Shown here one piece after another: positions 18,484 through 29,579 of a DNA stretch of 64,000 bases. Location of the stretch: the NCBI GenBank assembly GCA_038225855.1, contig JBBRQU010000002.1:124001-188000 (forward strand), in the 5' to 3' direction. A program made the translations under genes and the position numbers. The notes beneath the pieces were generated by a model. It did not search any database, was not told the DNA's origin, and saw only the letters and a program-made list of their open reading frames with translations. The stretch comes from CAHJXF01 sp038225855. GTDB taxonomy: Bacteria > Pseudomonadota > Gammaproteobacteria > Burkholderiales > Burkholderiaceae_D. Position 1 is the stretch's first letter. Every line of letters starts with the position of its first letter.

Positions 18484-20343
18484 TCAAATCGACGTGGTGC
18501 GCTCGATCAGCCAGCGCTTTGCGTTGTCGGCCACAAGCGGTGACAACCGTTTGCGCACCTCATCGTGGTAGCTATTGAGCCAAATCTTTTCGTCCTCGCG
18601 CAAGAGCGCAAGGTCGATGCAGCGCGTATCGATCGGGCAGAGCGTGAGCGTTTCAAATTCGAGGAATTCGCCGAAGTCGCCGCGTCCTCCGTCAGCCCCT
18701 TCGAATTTTGCCGGCACAGCCAGCACCAGGTTCTCGATGCGTACGCCCCACTGACCCGGGCGATAGATGCCCGGCTCGTCGGACGTGATCATGCCGGGCT
18801 CCATGGCCGTGTGCGGGTCCGCAGGCGCATGCGGCGAAATCGATTGCGGCCCCTCGTGCACGTTCAGAAAGTAGCCGACTCCGTGGCCGGTGCCGTGTCC
18901 GTAATCGACGCCCGCGGCCCAGATCGGCGCGCGCGCGAGCGCGTCGAGGCTGGGCGAGCGCGTGCCGCGCGGAAAGCGCGCGGACGCGAGCGCGATCATG
19001 CCCTTCAGCACCAGCGTGAAGTCGCGCTTCTGCGCGTCGGACACGCGTCCGACCGGTACGACGCGCGTGATGTCGGTGGTGCCCGAGGTGTATTGGCCGC
19101 CCGAGTCGATCAGGAGCAGGCCATCGCCTTCGATGGTCGCGTGCGAGGCAACGGTGGCGCGGTAATGCGGCATCGCGCCGTTGGCGTTGAAGCCCGCGAT
19201 CGTCGAGAAGCTCGGTGATACGAAGCCCTTGCGACGTGCGCGCGCGGCCGTGATGCGTTCGTCGATGGTCAGTTCGGTAATCGCGTCGCCGCCGGCCTGC
19301 GATTTCGCGAGCGCATCTTCGAACCACGCGAAGAACTCGGCGAGCGCGGCGCCGTCTTCTTCCATCGCGAGTCGCACGTAGGCGGCTTCTTCGGCGGTCT
19401 TGCGGGACTTCGCGAACGTGGAGGGATTGATCGCTTCGATAACGCGCACCGCAGCGGGCACCGCCTCGCGGAAGGCGAGCGTGACGCGTCGCGGATCGAT
19501 CAGTAGCACGCGATCGTCTTTCAGCGCCTGAAGCGCCGCGCGAGCCTGGTCGTAGAACGCGATGCGTACGCCATCGCGACTGAGGGCATCGCGTATCTTC
19601 GCGGGGACCTTGCCATCGGCGATGAACAGCGTCGCGGCATCGGGCTCGATCAGCGCATGCGCGAGAAACACCGGGTTGTATTCGACGTCGCTGCCGCGCA
19701 GATTGAACAGCCACGCGATGTCGTCGAGAGTTGAGATGAAGTGCGCATCGGCGCCCCCGTCGTTGTCCATGCGACGCATCGCCGCGCGTACATCGGCCAG
19801 CTTGTCGGCGCGCGAGCGCGGCGCAAACGGACTCGCGTGTTCGAAAATCTCTTGTGTCGGCAAGCCGGGTCGATCGCTCCAGACGTCGTCGAGCAGGTCG
19901 ATGCTGGTGTCGAGCTCGATGCCGTGTTCGGCGAGCGCGCTTCGCAGTTGCCGCGCGGCCGCTACCCCGATCACGCTGCCATCGACGCCGACGACGTCGC
20001 CGACGTTCAAATGCTCGGCCAGCCAATCGACGTGCGCTGCGCTAGCCGCGGCGGAGATCCGCATGGTCTCGATGCCGGTGGCCGCGAGCTCGGCATCGGC
20101 CTGCATCCAGTAGCGGCCGTCGGTCCACACACCGGCGAAGTCGCGCGCGACGATCAGCGTGCCGGCCGAGCCGGTAAAGCCCGACAGCCACGAGCGACTC
20201 GCCCAGCGGCCAGGGAGATATTCGGAAAGATGCGGGTCCGACGACGGAACGACATACGCGGCCAGGCTGCGTTTTGCAAGAGCCGCGCGCATGCGCGCAA
20301 TGCGATCGCGAACGGCCGCGCGTGAAGCTTCGAGTGTGTCCAT
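18484..20343 (-). CDS. Xaa-Pro aminopeptidase, M24B (long, eukaryotic-like form)
   Basis: At 619 residues this is the three-domain form (two creatinase-like N-terminal domains, a catalytic pita-bread domain and a C-terminal M24 extension) rather than the 440-residue PepP. The dinuclear metal ligands are visible in DSGGQYTSGTTDITR, GHGTGHGVGYFLNVHEGP and ITSDEPGIY...IENL. It removes N-terminal residues preceding proline and should be cytosolic. Starts at ATG 20343 with MDTLEASRAAVRDRIARMRA. Stop is 21 bp from the EVE gene. Confidence 0.92.
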   Translation of the reverse strand: MDTLEASRAAVRDRIARMRAALAKRSLAAYVVPSSDPHLSEYLPGRWASRSWLSGFTGSAGTLIVARDFAGVWTDGRYWMQADAELAATGIETMRISAAASAAHVDWLAEHLNVGDVVGVDGSVIGVAAARQLRSALAEHGIELDTSIDLLDDVWSDRPGLPTQEIFEHASPFAPRSRADKLADVRAAMRRMDNDGGADAHFISTLDDIAWLFNLRGSDVEYNPVFLAHALIEPDAATLFIADGKVPAKIRDALSRDGVRIAFYDQARAALQALKDDRVLLIDPRRVTLAFREAVPAAVRVIEAINPSTFAKSRKTAEEAAYVRLAMEEDGAALAEFFAWFEDALAKSQAGGDAITELTIDERITAARARRKGFVSPSFSTIAGFNANGAMPHYRATVASHATIEGDGLLLIDSGGQYTSGTTDITRVVPVGRVSDAQKRDFTLVLKGMIALASARFPRGTRSPSLDALARAPIWAAGVDYGHGTGHGVGYFLNVHEGPQSISPHAPADPHTAMEPGMITSDEPGIYRPGQWGVRIENLVLAVPAKFEGADGGRGDFGEFLEFETLTLCPIDTRCIDLALLREDEKIWLNSYHDEVRKRLSPLVADNAKRWLIERTTSI

Positions 20344-20460
20344 GACAAGTGAAGGCAGAAGGAGAGGACGCGATTATGAACGCGTCGCGAGCCTCTTGTC
20401 CGCCTTCGCGGACTGATCGGGCGCTCGCTCTACTGATCAAACGAAATAAATCGCGGTCTT

Positions 20461-20537
20461 CCCCGCGAAGGCCGGGACCCAAGTCTTGATGCGCGTGCGA
20501 TAAACAGCCAACTTGGGCCCCGGCCTTCGCCGGGGAG
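20461..20537. repeat. REP doublet, family A variant with GAAGGC core
   Basis: CCCCGCGAAGGCCGGGACCC and GGGCCCCGGCCTTCGCCGGG are inverted with AAGT/ACTT shoulders and a loop of about 26 bases. It occupies the 217-bp gap between the DUF3857 stop and the aminopeptidase start, both on the minus strand. Nothing else is seen in that gap. Confidence 0.85.
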
Positions 20538-20560
20538 ACAACCATCGAGCTGGTCGCCGA

Positions 20561-23398
20561 TCAGCGCCGCACTGCGTCCAGCCGCTCGAGCTCCAGGCCC
20601 GAGGCGATGTATTCGATGTAGATGATCACGCCGCGTGCGCGCGATGCGGTGAAGGCGTCGTGCGCCTTGGCGAACTCGCCGTTCGACAGATGGAACTCGC
20701 CGCGATAGAAGTCCGCTTCGGTGCCGTTCATCTCGGCTTCGTCGCCGGGTTTTTTCGTGGCGAGCGCGGTCGCTTCGTCGGGCGTGATGCGATCGGCCAG
20801 CATCGCCAGCGCCGGGCGCGGCCAATCGCCGCGCGGCTCGGCGGCAGCATGCTTTTGCAGGTCTTCGGGCAACGGCTGCTTCAAGCGTCGATACGTCATC
20901 GCGCGCCACAGGTCGTGATAAAGCGCCGATCGTTCGTCGTGGTCGAACGCATGGGCCTTGGCGAAATCGTCGAGCGCTTCCGCATAGCGGCCCAGATAGA
21001 ACTTCGCCTGACCGCGCCGGAAATAGACGCGGCCGGTTTCGGCGCCCAGCACGATGGCGCGCGATGCATCGTCGATCGCATTGCCGAAGTCGCGCAACCC
21101 GATGCGAATCTCGGAGCGACACGTGAGCATGTCGGCCGCGTTCGGGTCGATCTGCACGGAGGCGTCGCCATCGCGCGAGGCCTCTTCGGACTTGCCGAGC
21201 GACGAAAGCGCGGCGCCGCGTTCGCAATACGCGCGCGCCAGATCGCCGCCGCTCAATCGCCCCGACTGGATCGTCGCCGATATTTTCGCGACGGTGTCTT
21301 CCTGGCGACTCTTCAGCGTGGCCGCGAAATCCTTCTTGCCGATACCGAGGAATCCCGACTTCTTGATGTCGGCATCGCGCACCACCACGTAGCCCGGAAA
21401 GCTGCGCTCGAATTTCTGCAGATCGCCGCGCAATGTCGGCAGGTCGGCGACGGCGATGCGATCGGACATCGTTTTCATGGTCGCCGTTGCGATCGCTCGA
21501 TTGCCGCGAAACGAGCGCTCGGACGTGGACGTGAACCAGCGATCCGAGACGGTCGTGGAAAGCGGGTCGATGGCCACGCTCACGTCTTCGGGAAACAGCG
21601 CTTCGAAGGTGTAGCGGATGTTGACGGGATAGCGCATCACGGCCGGCGCGCGGCGCGCCGAATCGGTGGGCGCATTGAAGACCCGAAAGAAGTTTTCGGG
21701 CTGGAAACCCACGCGCCATGTCGGGCCGGCCTGTTGCATCGGCTTGGCCAGCGCGTAGCGGAAGGTCGCGACGAATCGATTGTTGTCGCGATCGTCGTCG
21801 ATGCGTATCGATTCGGCGATCTTCACGCCCGGGTAGCGCTTCTCCATGTCGTTCGCGAAGATCGCGTCGACGCGATCCCTGGGCAGCGCGCCCAATACCA
21901 CGCGCGCACCCTCGGCAGCGACGCCGTGCAGGGTCTGAACCACCGTCAGATCCGCGTCGCCATCGAGCGATTTGATCGCCAGCGTTTCGACGCGCTCGTC
22001 GAGCGTCAGTTCGTCGCGGTTGGTCGCAGCGATGCGTTGAAGTCCGTTGGTCGCCGCCGACGCCAGCAACACTTGCGAGCCGTCGTGCACCTGGCCCATG
22101 CGTGCGAGTTTGCCGTGCTGTCCGAGGCGCGTCGGATCGAGGAACCAGCGCTTGCCGTCGACATCGACCTCGACGATCACGTGATCGAATGCGAGCGGCG
22201 TGGGAAGCCATGCATCGAAGCCGGTGCGATTGCCCAGCCGCGCGATCACCGGCGTGCTCGCGATGCCCATGTCCTTCAACAGCGCGATCAGGAGCAGCGA
22301 CTTGTCCTTGCAGTCGCCGTAGCGGCGCATCAGCACCGTGTTGGGAGCGGTGGGGCGATGCGAACTCGTCCCCAGCGAGACCGAGAAATAGCGGACCTGC
22401 GACTGCACGAATTCGAGGGCGGCCACGACGCGCTTCTCGACCGTGGGCCTGGCCATCAGCTTGGCGACCAATGCGGCGCGCTCGGCATCGGGCGCTTCGG
22501 AAACGTCGAACAACGACGCGGCCCAGATCGCCACGGCATTCCAGTTCGCGTACTCGGAGAACTCGATCCACCGATAGAGCGAAAAGCCCGAAGGCACCGC
22601 GGGCTCGGGAGGCAGACCCTTCAACGATTGCTCTTCGAAGACCAGCGAGCGCACGCCATCGCGCGTGGTTTCGGCGGGCGTCGGAAAGTTTTTCGTCAGG
22701 TCACCCTGAAACTTCCAGGCGACCTTGCGTTGCACCGGCGTGTTGAGAACCACGCGTCTGAGTTCGATCGGCAGCGATTGGTCCCAACCTTCGATGCCGC
22801 TATACGTTTGACCGAACACAGGATTGCTCCCGATCAACGAGTACGCTAGCTCGAGCGTGTCGCCCACGCGCAGGTCGTCGATCAGGATCGATGCGGTGAC
22901 CACGCCGCTGTAGACGTTGTTCTCGAGGCCGGTTTCGCGCTGAAGAAAACGCACCTGGGCTGCGGGCAGACGATCGAGCACCGCGCCGTCGCGCACCACC
23001 TGCAGGGTATGGAGCACGACGTGTTGATACGCGGGTATGAAGGCGATCGGCACGCGGCCGATGCTCGACAACGCCAGCGCATCGTTGACCTTGATCGCGC
23101 GATGCGAGTAGACGGTCGGCTGGTCGGCCACCATGATCTGGCTGTCGGCGAGTTGCAGCACCGCGGGTCCGGCCGCTTTCGCTTCGGGAATCGCGTGGGG
23201 TTGCACCCATTGCGGGATAGCCGCGTTCTTGACGAAGGCATCGGACGCGAGCTGGACCTCGCGGTCGGTCTGCGGCGCCGGCCCGATCGGTGCAGGAGAC
23301 GCAAGGGGAACAAGAGGTGCGGGATCCTGCGCCAATGCCATGCCGCTCGATGCGAGCAGCAAGCAGGCAAACCATGCACGTCTGGTTCCTGCCTTCAC
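20561..23398 (-). CDS. DUF3857 / transglutaminase-like / TPR protein
   Basis: The 945-residue exported protein has a signal peptide (VKAGTRRAWFACLLL...ALAQ), a DUF3857 domain in the first third, and a transglutaminase-like core with Cys363 in RRYGDCKDKSLLLIALLKDMG-type sequence. TPR-like helices fill the C-terminal quarter (GRVYFRRGQAKFYLGRYAEA). The protein resembles transglutaminase-like proteins often encoded near cell-envelope genes; its substrate is unknown. The start is set at GTG 23398, with AGAGAG seven bases before it, because the longer frame would overlap glnS. Confidence 0.85.
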   Translation of the reverse strand: MKAGTRRAWFACLLLASSGMALAQDPAPLVPLASPAPIGPAPQTDREVQLASDAFVKNAAIPQWVQPHAIPEAKAAGPAVLQLADSQIMVADQPTVYSHRAIKVNDALALSSIGRVPIAFIPAYQHVVLHTLQVVRDGAVLDRLPAAQVRFLQRETGLENNVYSGVVTASILIDDLRVGDTLELAYSLIGSNPVFGQTYSGIEGWDQSLPIELRRVVLNTPVQRKVAWKFQGDLTKNFPTPAETTRDGVRSLVFEEQSLKGLPPEPAVPSGFSLYRWIEFSEYANWNAVAIWAASLFDVSEAPDAERAALVAKLMARPTVEKRVVAALEFVQSQVRYFSVSLGTSSHRPTAPNTVLMRRYGDCKDKSLLLIALLKDMGIASTPVIARLGNRTGFDAWLPTPLAFDHVIVEVDVDGKRWFLDPTRLGQHGKLARMGQVHDGSQVLLASAATNGLQRIAATNRDELTLDERVETLAIKSLDGDADLTVVQTLHGVAAEGARVVLGALPRDRVDAIFANDMEKRYPGVKIAESIRIDDDRDNNRFVATFRYALAKPMQQAGPTWRVGFQPENFFRVFNAPTDSARRAPAVMRYPVNIRYTFEALFPEDVSVAIDPLSTTVSDRWFTSTSERSFRGNRAIATATMKTMSDRIAVADLPTLRGDLQKFERSFPGYVVVRDADIKKSGFLGIGKKDFAATLKSRQEDTVAKISATIQSGRLSGGDLARAYCERGAALSSLGKSEEASRDGDASVQIDPNAADMLTCRSEIRIGLRDFGNAIDDASRAIVLGAETGRVYFRRGQAKFYLGRYAEALDDFAKAHAFDHDERSALYHDLWRAMTYRRLKQPLPEDLQKHAAAEPRGDWPRPALAMLADRITPDEATALATKKPGDEAEMNGTEADFYRGEFHLSNGEFAKAHDAFTASRARGVIIYIEYIASGLELERLDAVRR

Positions 23399-23471
23399 AG
23401 GCACACTCTCTTGACGGTCATTCCTCGAAATGACAAAGAGAAAAGGAGTTGCGCTCGCAAGGGGATGGAAC

Positions 23472-25622
<2,151 letters not shown>

Positions 25623-25713
25623 GATGAGGGGCGACGCAGAGGGCGGCATTGTAATCAATCGTCTTGCCCACCGACTGTGCCTTGCGCACCGCACCCATTT
25701 ACAAAGGTACGAA

Positions 25714-26181
25714 ATGAATGGAGCAACCCGTCAAATTGCCATAATCCTGGCGCTCTCGGCTGTATCGTTCGGCATGACCATCGATGCTGCCCGAGCCGCA
25801 GACAGCGGCCTGATCGTTCGACTCAGCAAATATTCAGTGAACGAAACGGTCGAGAAGATCGAAGCGGCAGCCAAGGCGCGCGGTCTCGTGATCTTCGCGC
25901 GCATCGATCACGCGGACGAAGCGCAAAAGGCCGCGCTGACGATGAAGCCGACGATGCTGATCCTGATCGGCAGCCCCAAGGCCGGCACGCCCGTGATGCT
26001 GGCCGCGCCGGGCGCCGCGATCGATCTGCCGTTGAAGGCACTGGTTGCCGAGGCGGCCGATGGATCGACTACGGTGACGATCAACGATCCTGCTTACCTG
26101 AAAACTCGGCACGGATTGCCTGAGGAATTGCAGAAGAATATTTCGGGGCTCGGGCCGTTGCTGGATGAGGCGTTGAAGTAG
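25714..26181 (+). CDS. DUF302 domain protein, exported
   Basis: The 155-residue protein has a signal peptide (about 1-28, ending ARAA) and a single DUF302 domain: SVNETVEKIEAAAKARGLVIFARIDHADEA-type sequence, PTMLILIGSPKAGTPVM and LPLKALV. The domain is a small alpha/beta fold of unknown biochemical role found in periplasmic proteins. AAGG lies seven bases before ATG 25714. It is followed by a REP half-unit and then by the pigment locus. Confidence 0.85.
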   Translation: MNGATRQIAIILALSAVSFGMTIDAARAADSGLIVRLSKYSVNETVEKIEAAAKARGLVIFARIDHADEAQKAALTMKPTMLILIGSPKAGTPVMLAAPGAAIDLPLKALVAEAADGSTTVTINDPAYLKTRHGLPEELQKNISGLGPLLDEALK

Positions 26182-26186
26182 CGCTT

Positions 26187-26217
26187 CGTCGTTCCCGCTA
26201 AAGCGCGAATCCAGCGG
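26187..26217. repeat. Degenerate REP half-unit, family A
   Basis: CGTCGTTCCCGCTAAAGCGC followed by GAATCCAGCG is a worn copy of one arm of the family A palindrome, just after the DUF302 gene. Confidence 0.6.
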
Positions 26218-26315
26218 CACGTCACGTCCATCGCCATCGCAATCCGTGCGGCGTATATGCGACAGGCGCCGTTTGCGACGCCGGCATCGAGAGCCCCGAT
26301 GCGATAATCGCAACC

Positions 26316-27728
26316 ATGATTTCGCAGACACGCGCTCCAGGCAACTCGTCGTCGCATGCGACGCCCACCGACGTCCTCATCATCGGCGGTGGACCTGCCG
26401 GCGCGACCGCCGCGACGCTGCTCGCGTCGCGCGGTTATGACGTGACCTTGCTCGAGAAAGCGCATCACCCGCGCTTTCATATCGGCGAGTCGTTGCTGCC
26501 CGCCAATATCCCGCTGTTCGAACAACTCGGCATCGCCGACGAGATCGCGGCGATCGGGATGGACAAGTGGGGTATCGAGTTCGTCTCGCCGTGGCATGAG
26601 CAGCGCACGCTGCTCGAGTTCGCGGAGGCGTGGGACAAGAGCATGCCGAAGGCGTACCAGGTGCGGCGTTCTGAGTTCGATCATGTGCTGATCCGCAACG
26701 CCGTGCGGCGGGGAGCGCGGGTCATCGAAGGTTGTCGCGTGCGCGATGTCGTGTTCAAGGACGGGCGATCGAGTGCAGCGTCGGCTGCCGGCTCCGGCTC
26801 CGGCGCCATCGTCACGGCGCAGAACGAAGACGGCGCGGACGTGCAATACGACGCGCGCATAGTGATCGATGCATCCGGTCGCGATACCTTCCTCGCCAAC
26901 AAATTCGGCGCCAAGAAGAAGAACAAGGAACACAACAGCTCGGCTTTGTACGGACATTTCGAGAATGCCGAGCGGCTGCCCGGCAAGCTCGAAGGCAACA
27001 TCACCATCTTCTGGTTCGAGCACGGCTGGTTCTGGTTCATTCCTCTATCCGATGGCGCGTCGAGCGTGGGCGCGGTGTGCTGGCCTTACTACCTCAAGAG
27101 CCGTCCGAAGGATTGTTCGCTCAACGACTTCTTCATGGACACGATCGCGCTTTGTCCGCAACTCGCCGATCGGCTCGAGCACGCAAGATTGCTTGCTGAC
27201 GTCGAGGCGACCGGCAATTACGCATACACCGCCACGCATGCGCAGGGACCCGGTTATCTGATGCTCGGAGACGCATTCGCGTTCGTCGATCCGGTGTTTT
27301 CGTCGGGCGTCTATCTCGCGATGAACAGCGCCTTCGTCGGCGCCGATCTGGTCGATGCACATCTGTCGAGGCCCGCCGCGGTGCGCGCCGCGACCCGGCG
27401 CTTCGACGAGGTGATGGTCAAGGGCCCGCGCGAATTCTCGTGGTTCATCTATCGCGTCACCAACCCGACGATGCGCGACCTTTTCATGGAGCCGCGCAAC
27501 GTGTTGCGGGCGAAGGAGGCGCTGCTGTCGCTGTTCGCGGGCGACATCTTCGGCAAGACGCCGATCTGGCCGTCGATCTTCGCGTTCAAGACGATCTATC
27601 GCCTCAACTCGCTCTTCAATGCGCGACGCAGCCTGGCCGCGATCAAGCGGCGCCGAGAAAACATTCGCGATGTGGATACGAAGGAGCCGGCGGCTTCGGC
27701 AAGTGGATCGCCGCGGGTGACCGCGTGA
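26316..27728 (+). CDS. Flavin-dependent halogenase-like monooxygenase of the pigment locus
   Basis: This 470-residue protein has the FAD-binding GGGPAGAT (residues 24-31), GESLLP (57-62) and GDA (318-320) motifs. It also carries three halogenase hallmarks: GMDKWGIEF (GxxKxGxxF, with Lys84 at the position that holds the hypohalite adduct), WFWFIP (238-243, WxWxIP) and FVDPVFSSG (323-331, FxxPxxSxG of phenol/pyrrole-type halogenases). It is therefore a strong candidate for halogenating the aryl end of a polyene pigment, as in the brominated xanthomonadins. Some family members do not halogenate. First gene of the plus-strand arm; GTGA overlap with the next gene. Confidence 0.85.
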   Translation: MISQTRAPGNSSSHATPTDVLIIGGGPAGATAATLLASRGYDVTLLEKAHHPRFHIGESLLPANIPLFEQLGIADEIAAIGMDKWGIEFVSPWHEQRTLLEFAEAWDKSMPKAYQVRRSEFDHVLIRNAVRRGARVIEGCRVRDVVFKDGRSSAASAAGSGSGAIVTAQNEDGADVQYDARIVIDASGRDTFLANKFGAKKKNKEHNSSALYGHFENAERLPGKLEGNITIFWFEHGWFWFIPLSDGASSVGAVCWPYYLKSRPKDCSLNDFFMDTIALCPQLADRLEHARLLADVEATGNYAYTATHAQGPGYLMLGDAFAFVDPVFSSGVYLAMNSAFVGADLVDAHLSRPAAVRAATRRFDEVMVKGPREFSWFIYRVTNPTMRDLFMEPRNVLRAKEALLSLFAGDIFGKTPIWPSIFAFKTIYRLNSLFNARRSLAAIKRRRENIRDVDTKEPAASASGSPRVTA

Positions 27729-28564
27729 AGCGCGCTCGCTCGTACGTCATCGGGCTCGCGATGCTGCTCGCGTCGGGCACATCGGCGCTCGCCGAAGAAA
27801 AGCCGTTGTGGGAAGCGGGCGCGGGACTGGGCGTGCTGGGTTTGCCGGATTACCGCGGCTCCGACGAATCACGCGCCTACCTGTTGCCGTTTCCCTATCT
27901 CATCTATCGCGGTCAGTTTCTGAAGGCCGATCGCGAAGGCGTGCGCGCCGAGTTTCTCGACACCGATCGCGTCAAGTTCGAAGTCGCGGTCAACGCGAGC
28001 CAGCCGGTGCGCAGCTCCAACAACAGCGCGCGTTCGGGCATGCCGGATCTCAAGGGCTCGTTCGAGGTCGGCCCATCGCTGTCGATCAATCTCGCGCGCA
28101 GCGTCGATCGCAAACAGCGCCTCGACTTCCGTGTCCCGGTCTCGAGCGGCGTCACGCTGGGCGGTGGCTTTCAGGGCATCGGTTGGCAGGCATCGCCGCG
28201 ATTGAATCTCGATCTCGAAGATGCGTTCGGGTATGGCGGGTGGAACCTCGGTCTGGTGGCCGGCCCGATCTTCCAGAACCGCAAACGCAACGCGTATTTC
28301 TACGATGTGCCCGACCAGTTCACGCGGCCGGGCCGCCCGGCCTATCGCAGCAGCGGCGGCTACGCGGGAACGCAATTCATCGCAGCCCTGTCGCGCCGTT
28401 ACGATCGTGTTTGGGTCGGCGGCTTCGTGCGCGCCGACACGCTGCAGGGCGCGAGCTTCGAGAACAGTCCGCTGGTTCGCAAGAAGAGTTACGTTGCCGC
28501 GGGAATCGGCGTCGCGTACGTGTTCGGCAAATCCGAACGCATGGTCGACGTGGTCGATCGCTGA
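27725..28564 (+). CDS. MipA/OmpV family outer-membrane protein
   Basis: The 279-residue protein starts at GTG 27725, overlapping the halogenase stop by GTGA. A signal peptide (residues 1 to about 22, ending ALAE) leads to a beta-barrel: GAGLGVLGLPDYRGSDESR and LPFPYLIYRGQFLKADREGVR are MipA/OmpV signatures, and the C-terminal strand YVAAGIGVAYVFG alternates hydrophobic residues. MipA proteins scaffold envelope enzymes or form barrels of unknown cargo. Translational coupling to a pigment gene suggests a role in placing or exporting the product at the outer membrane; that is inference. Confidence 0.85.
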   Translation: MKRARSYVIGLAMLLASGTSALAEEKPLWEAGAGLGVLGLPDYRGSDESRAYLLPFPYLIYRGQFLKADREGVRAEFLDTDRVKFEVAVNASQPVRSSNNSARSGMPDLKGSFEVGPSLSINLARSVDRKQRLDFRVPVSSGVTLGGGFQGIGWQASPRLNLDLEDAFGYGGWNLGLVAGPIFQNRKRNAYFYDVPDQFTRPGRPAYRSSGGYAGTQFIAALSRRYDRVWVGGFVRADTLQGASFENSPLVRKKSYVAAGIGVAYVFGKSERMVDVVDR

Positions 28565-28625
28565 TCGATCGGGCCATTCTCGCAACCATCACCCAACCCC
28601 TGACCCGTCACCAGCCACGCGCATC

Positions 28626-29579
28626 GTGAAGGTCCTTCGACTTCCCTATCAGTGGTGCGCGTTCTATTTCTCGTTGCTGGCGCTCGGATTGATCCAGCTC
28701 GCGTGGGCGTTCCTCGCATTCGTGATTCGCCAGTTCGCGTCGCCGTCGCGCGGCCGCGTGATCGGACGGCGCGTCATCTCGGGCGTATTCCGGAACTTCT
28801 TCCGATTCACCGAGGTGCTCGGCGTTCTCGTGGTCGACGCGCGCGCGCTCGACGCGATCGATCAGCGGCAGGCGATGATCATCGCGCCCAATCATCCGTC
28901 GGTACTCGACGCGTTGATCCTGATTTCGAGGCTCGACAATCTGAACTGCATCATGAAGGCGTCGGTGCTCGACAACATCCTTCTCGGCGCGGGCGCACGC
29001 CTGGCCGCCTACATCCGCAACGACGCACCGAAGAACATGCTGCGGCTCGCCACGGCCGATCTCAAGGGCGGCGGTCAACTCATCTTTTTCCCGGAAGGCA
29101 CACGGACGGTGGTCGCGCCGGTCAACGATTTCAAGGTCGGCTTCGCGGCGATCGCGAAGAGCGCGGGCGTGCCGGTGCAGACCGTGATCATCGAAACCGA
29201 CACGCCGTTCCTGGCCAAGGGCTGGCCGGTCCTGAAGAAGCCGGCTCGATTCCCGATGCGCTTTCGCGTGCGGCTCGGAGAGCGCTTCGAAGTCGGCGAG
29301 GACGTCAATGCATTCGTGCAGAACCTGCGCGCCTACTTCATTGATGAACTTGCCGACGCGCAGCTTGGCGATCTCCAACAAGGCGCGCGCGGCAAGCCGA
29401 TTGAACGCAAGACACACGCCTACCCGTTGTCATTCCCAGCATCGCGAGGAATCTCATCGGCATCGGTGAGCGAACAGGCTGAGATTCCTCACTGCGGTCG
29501 GAATGACCATGGTTCGGCCGCAGCGCTGGCCCGCACGTCCGATGTGATGCGCATCCACGGCACGGACGTTCAGCCGTGA
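28626..29579 (+). CDS. 1-acylglycerol-3-phosphate-type acyltransferase
   Basis: The protein (317 residues from GTG 28626) has an N-terminal membrane segment and the PlsC motifs NHPSVLD (HX4D) and FPEGTR. It should move an acyl group to a glycerol, lipid or glycosyl acceptor at the inner membrane, probably anchoring the polyene. The last 50 or so residues do not belong to the fold: from about PLSFPASRG onward they are translated from a REP-type repeat (29429-29507). The stop overlaps the next gene as GTGA. Confidence 0.85.
   Translation: MKVLRLPYQWCAFYFSLLALGLIQLAWAFLAFVIRQFASPSRGRVIGRRVISGVFRNFFRFTEVLGVLVVDARALDAIDQRQAMIIAPNHPSVLDALILISRLDNLNCIMKASVLDNILLGAGARLAAYIRNDAPKNMLRLATADLKGGGQLIFFPEGTRTVVAPVNDFKVGFAAIAKSAGVPVQTVIIETDTPFLAKGWPVLKKPARFPMRFRVRLGERFEVGEDVNAFVQNLRAYFIDELADAQLGDLQQGARGKPIERKTHAYPLSFPASRGISSASVSEQAEIPHCGRNDHGSAAALARTSDVMRIHGTDVQP
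29429..29507. repeat. REP doublet, family B, inside the acyltransferase gene
   Basis: GTCATTCCCAGCATCGCGAG followed by GAATCTC faces GAGATTCCTCACTGCGGTCG followed by GAATGAC. This is the widespread GTCATTCC...GAGGAATCTC palindrome class, distinct from family A. It lies within the coding frame and extends the C terminus. Confidence 0.8.

Noticed and set aside
23418..23437. GTCATT/AATGAC hairpin between glnS and the DUF3857 gene as a REP copy
   Set aside because: Only 6-bp arms and no further match to family B, so too little to call.
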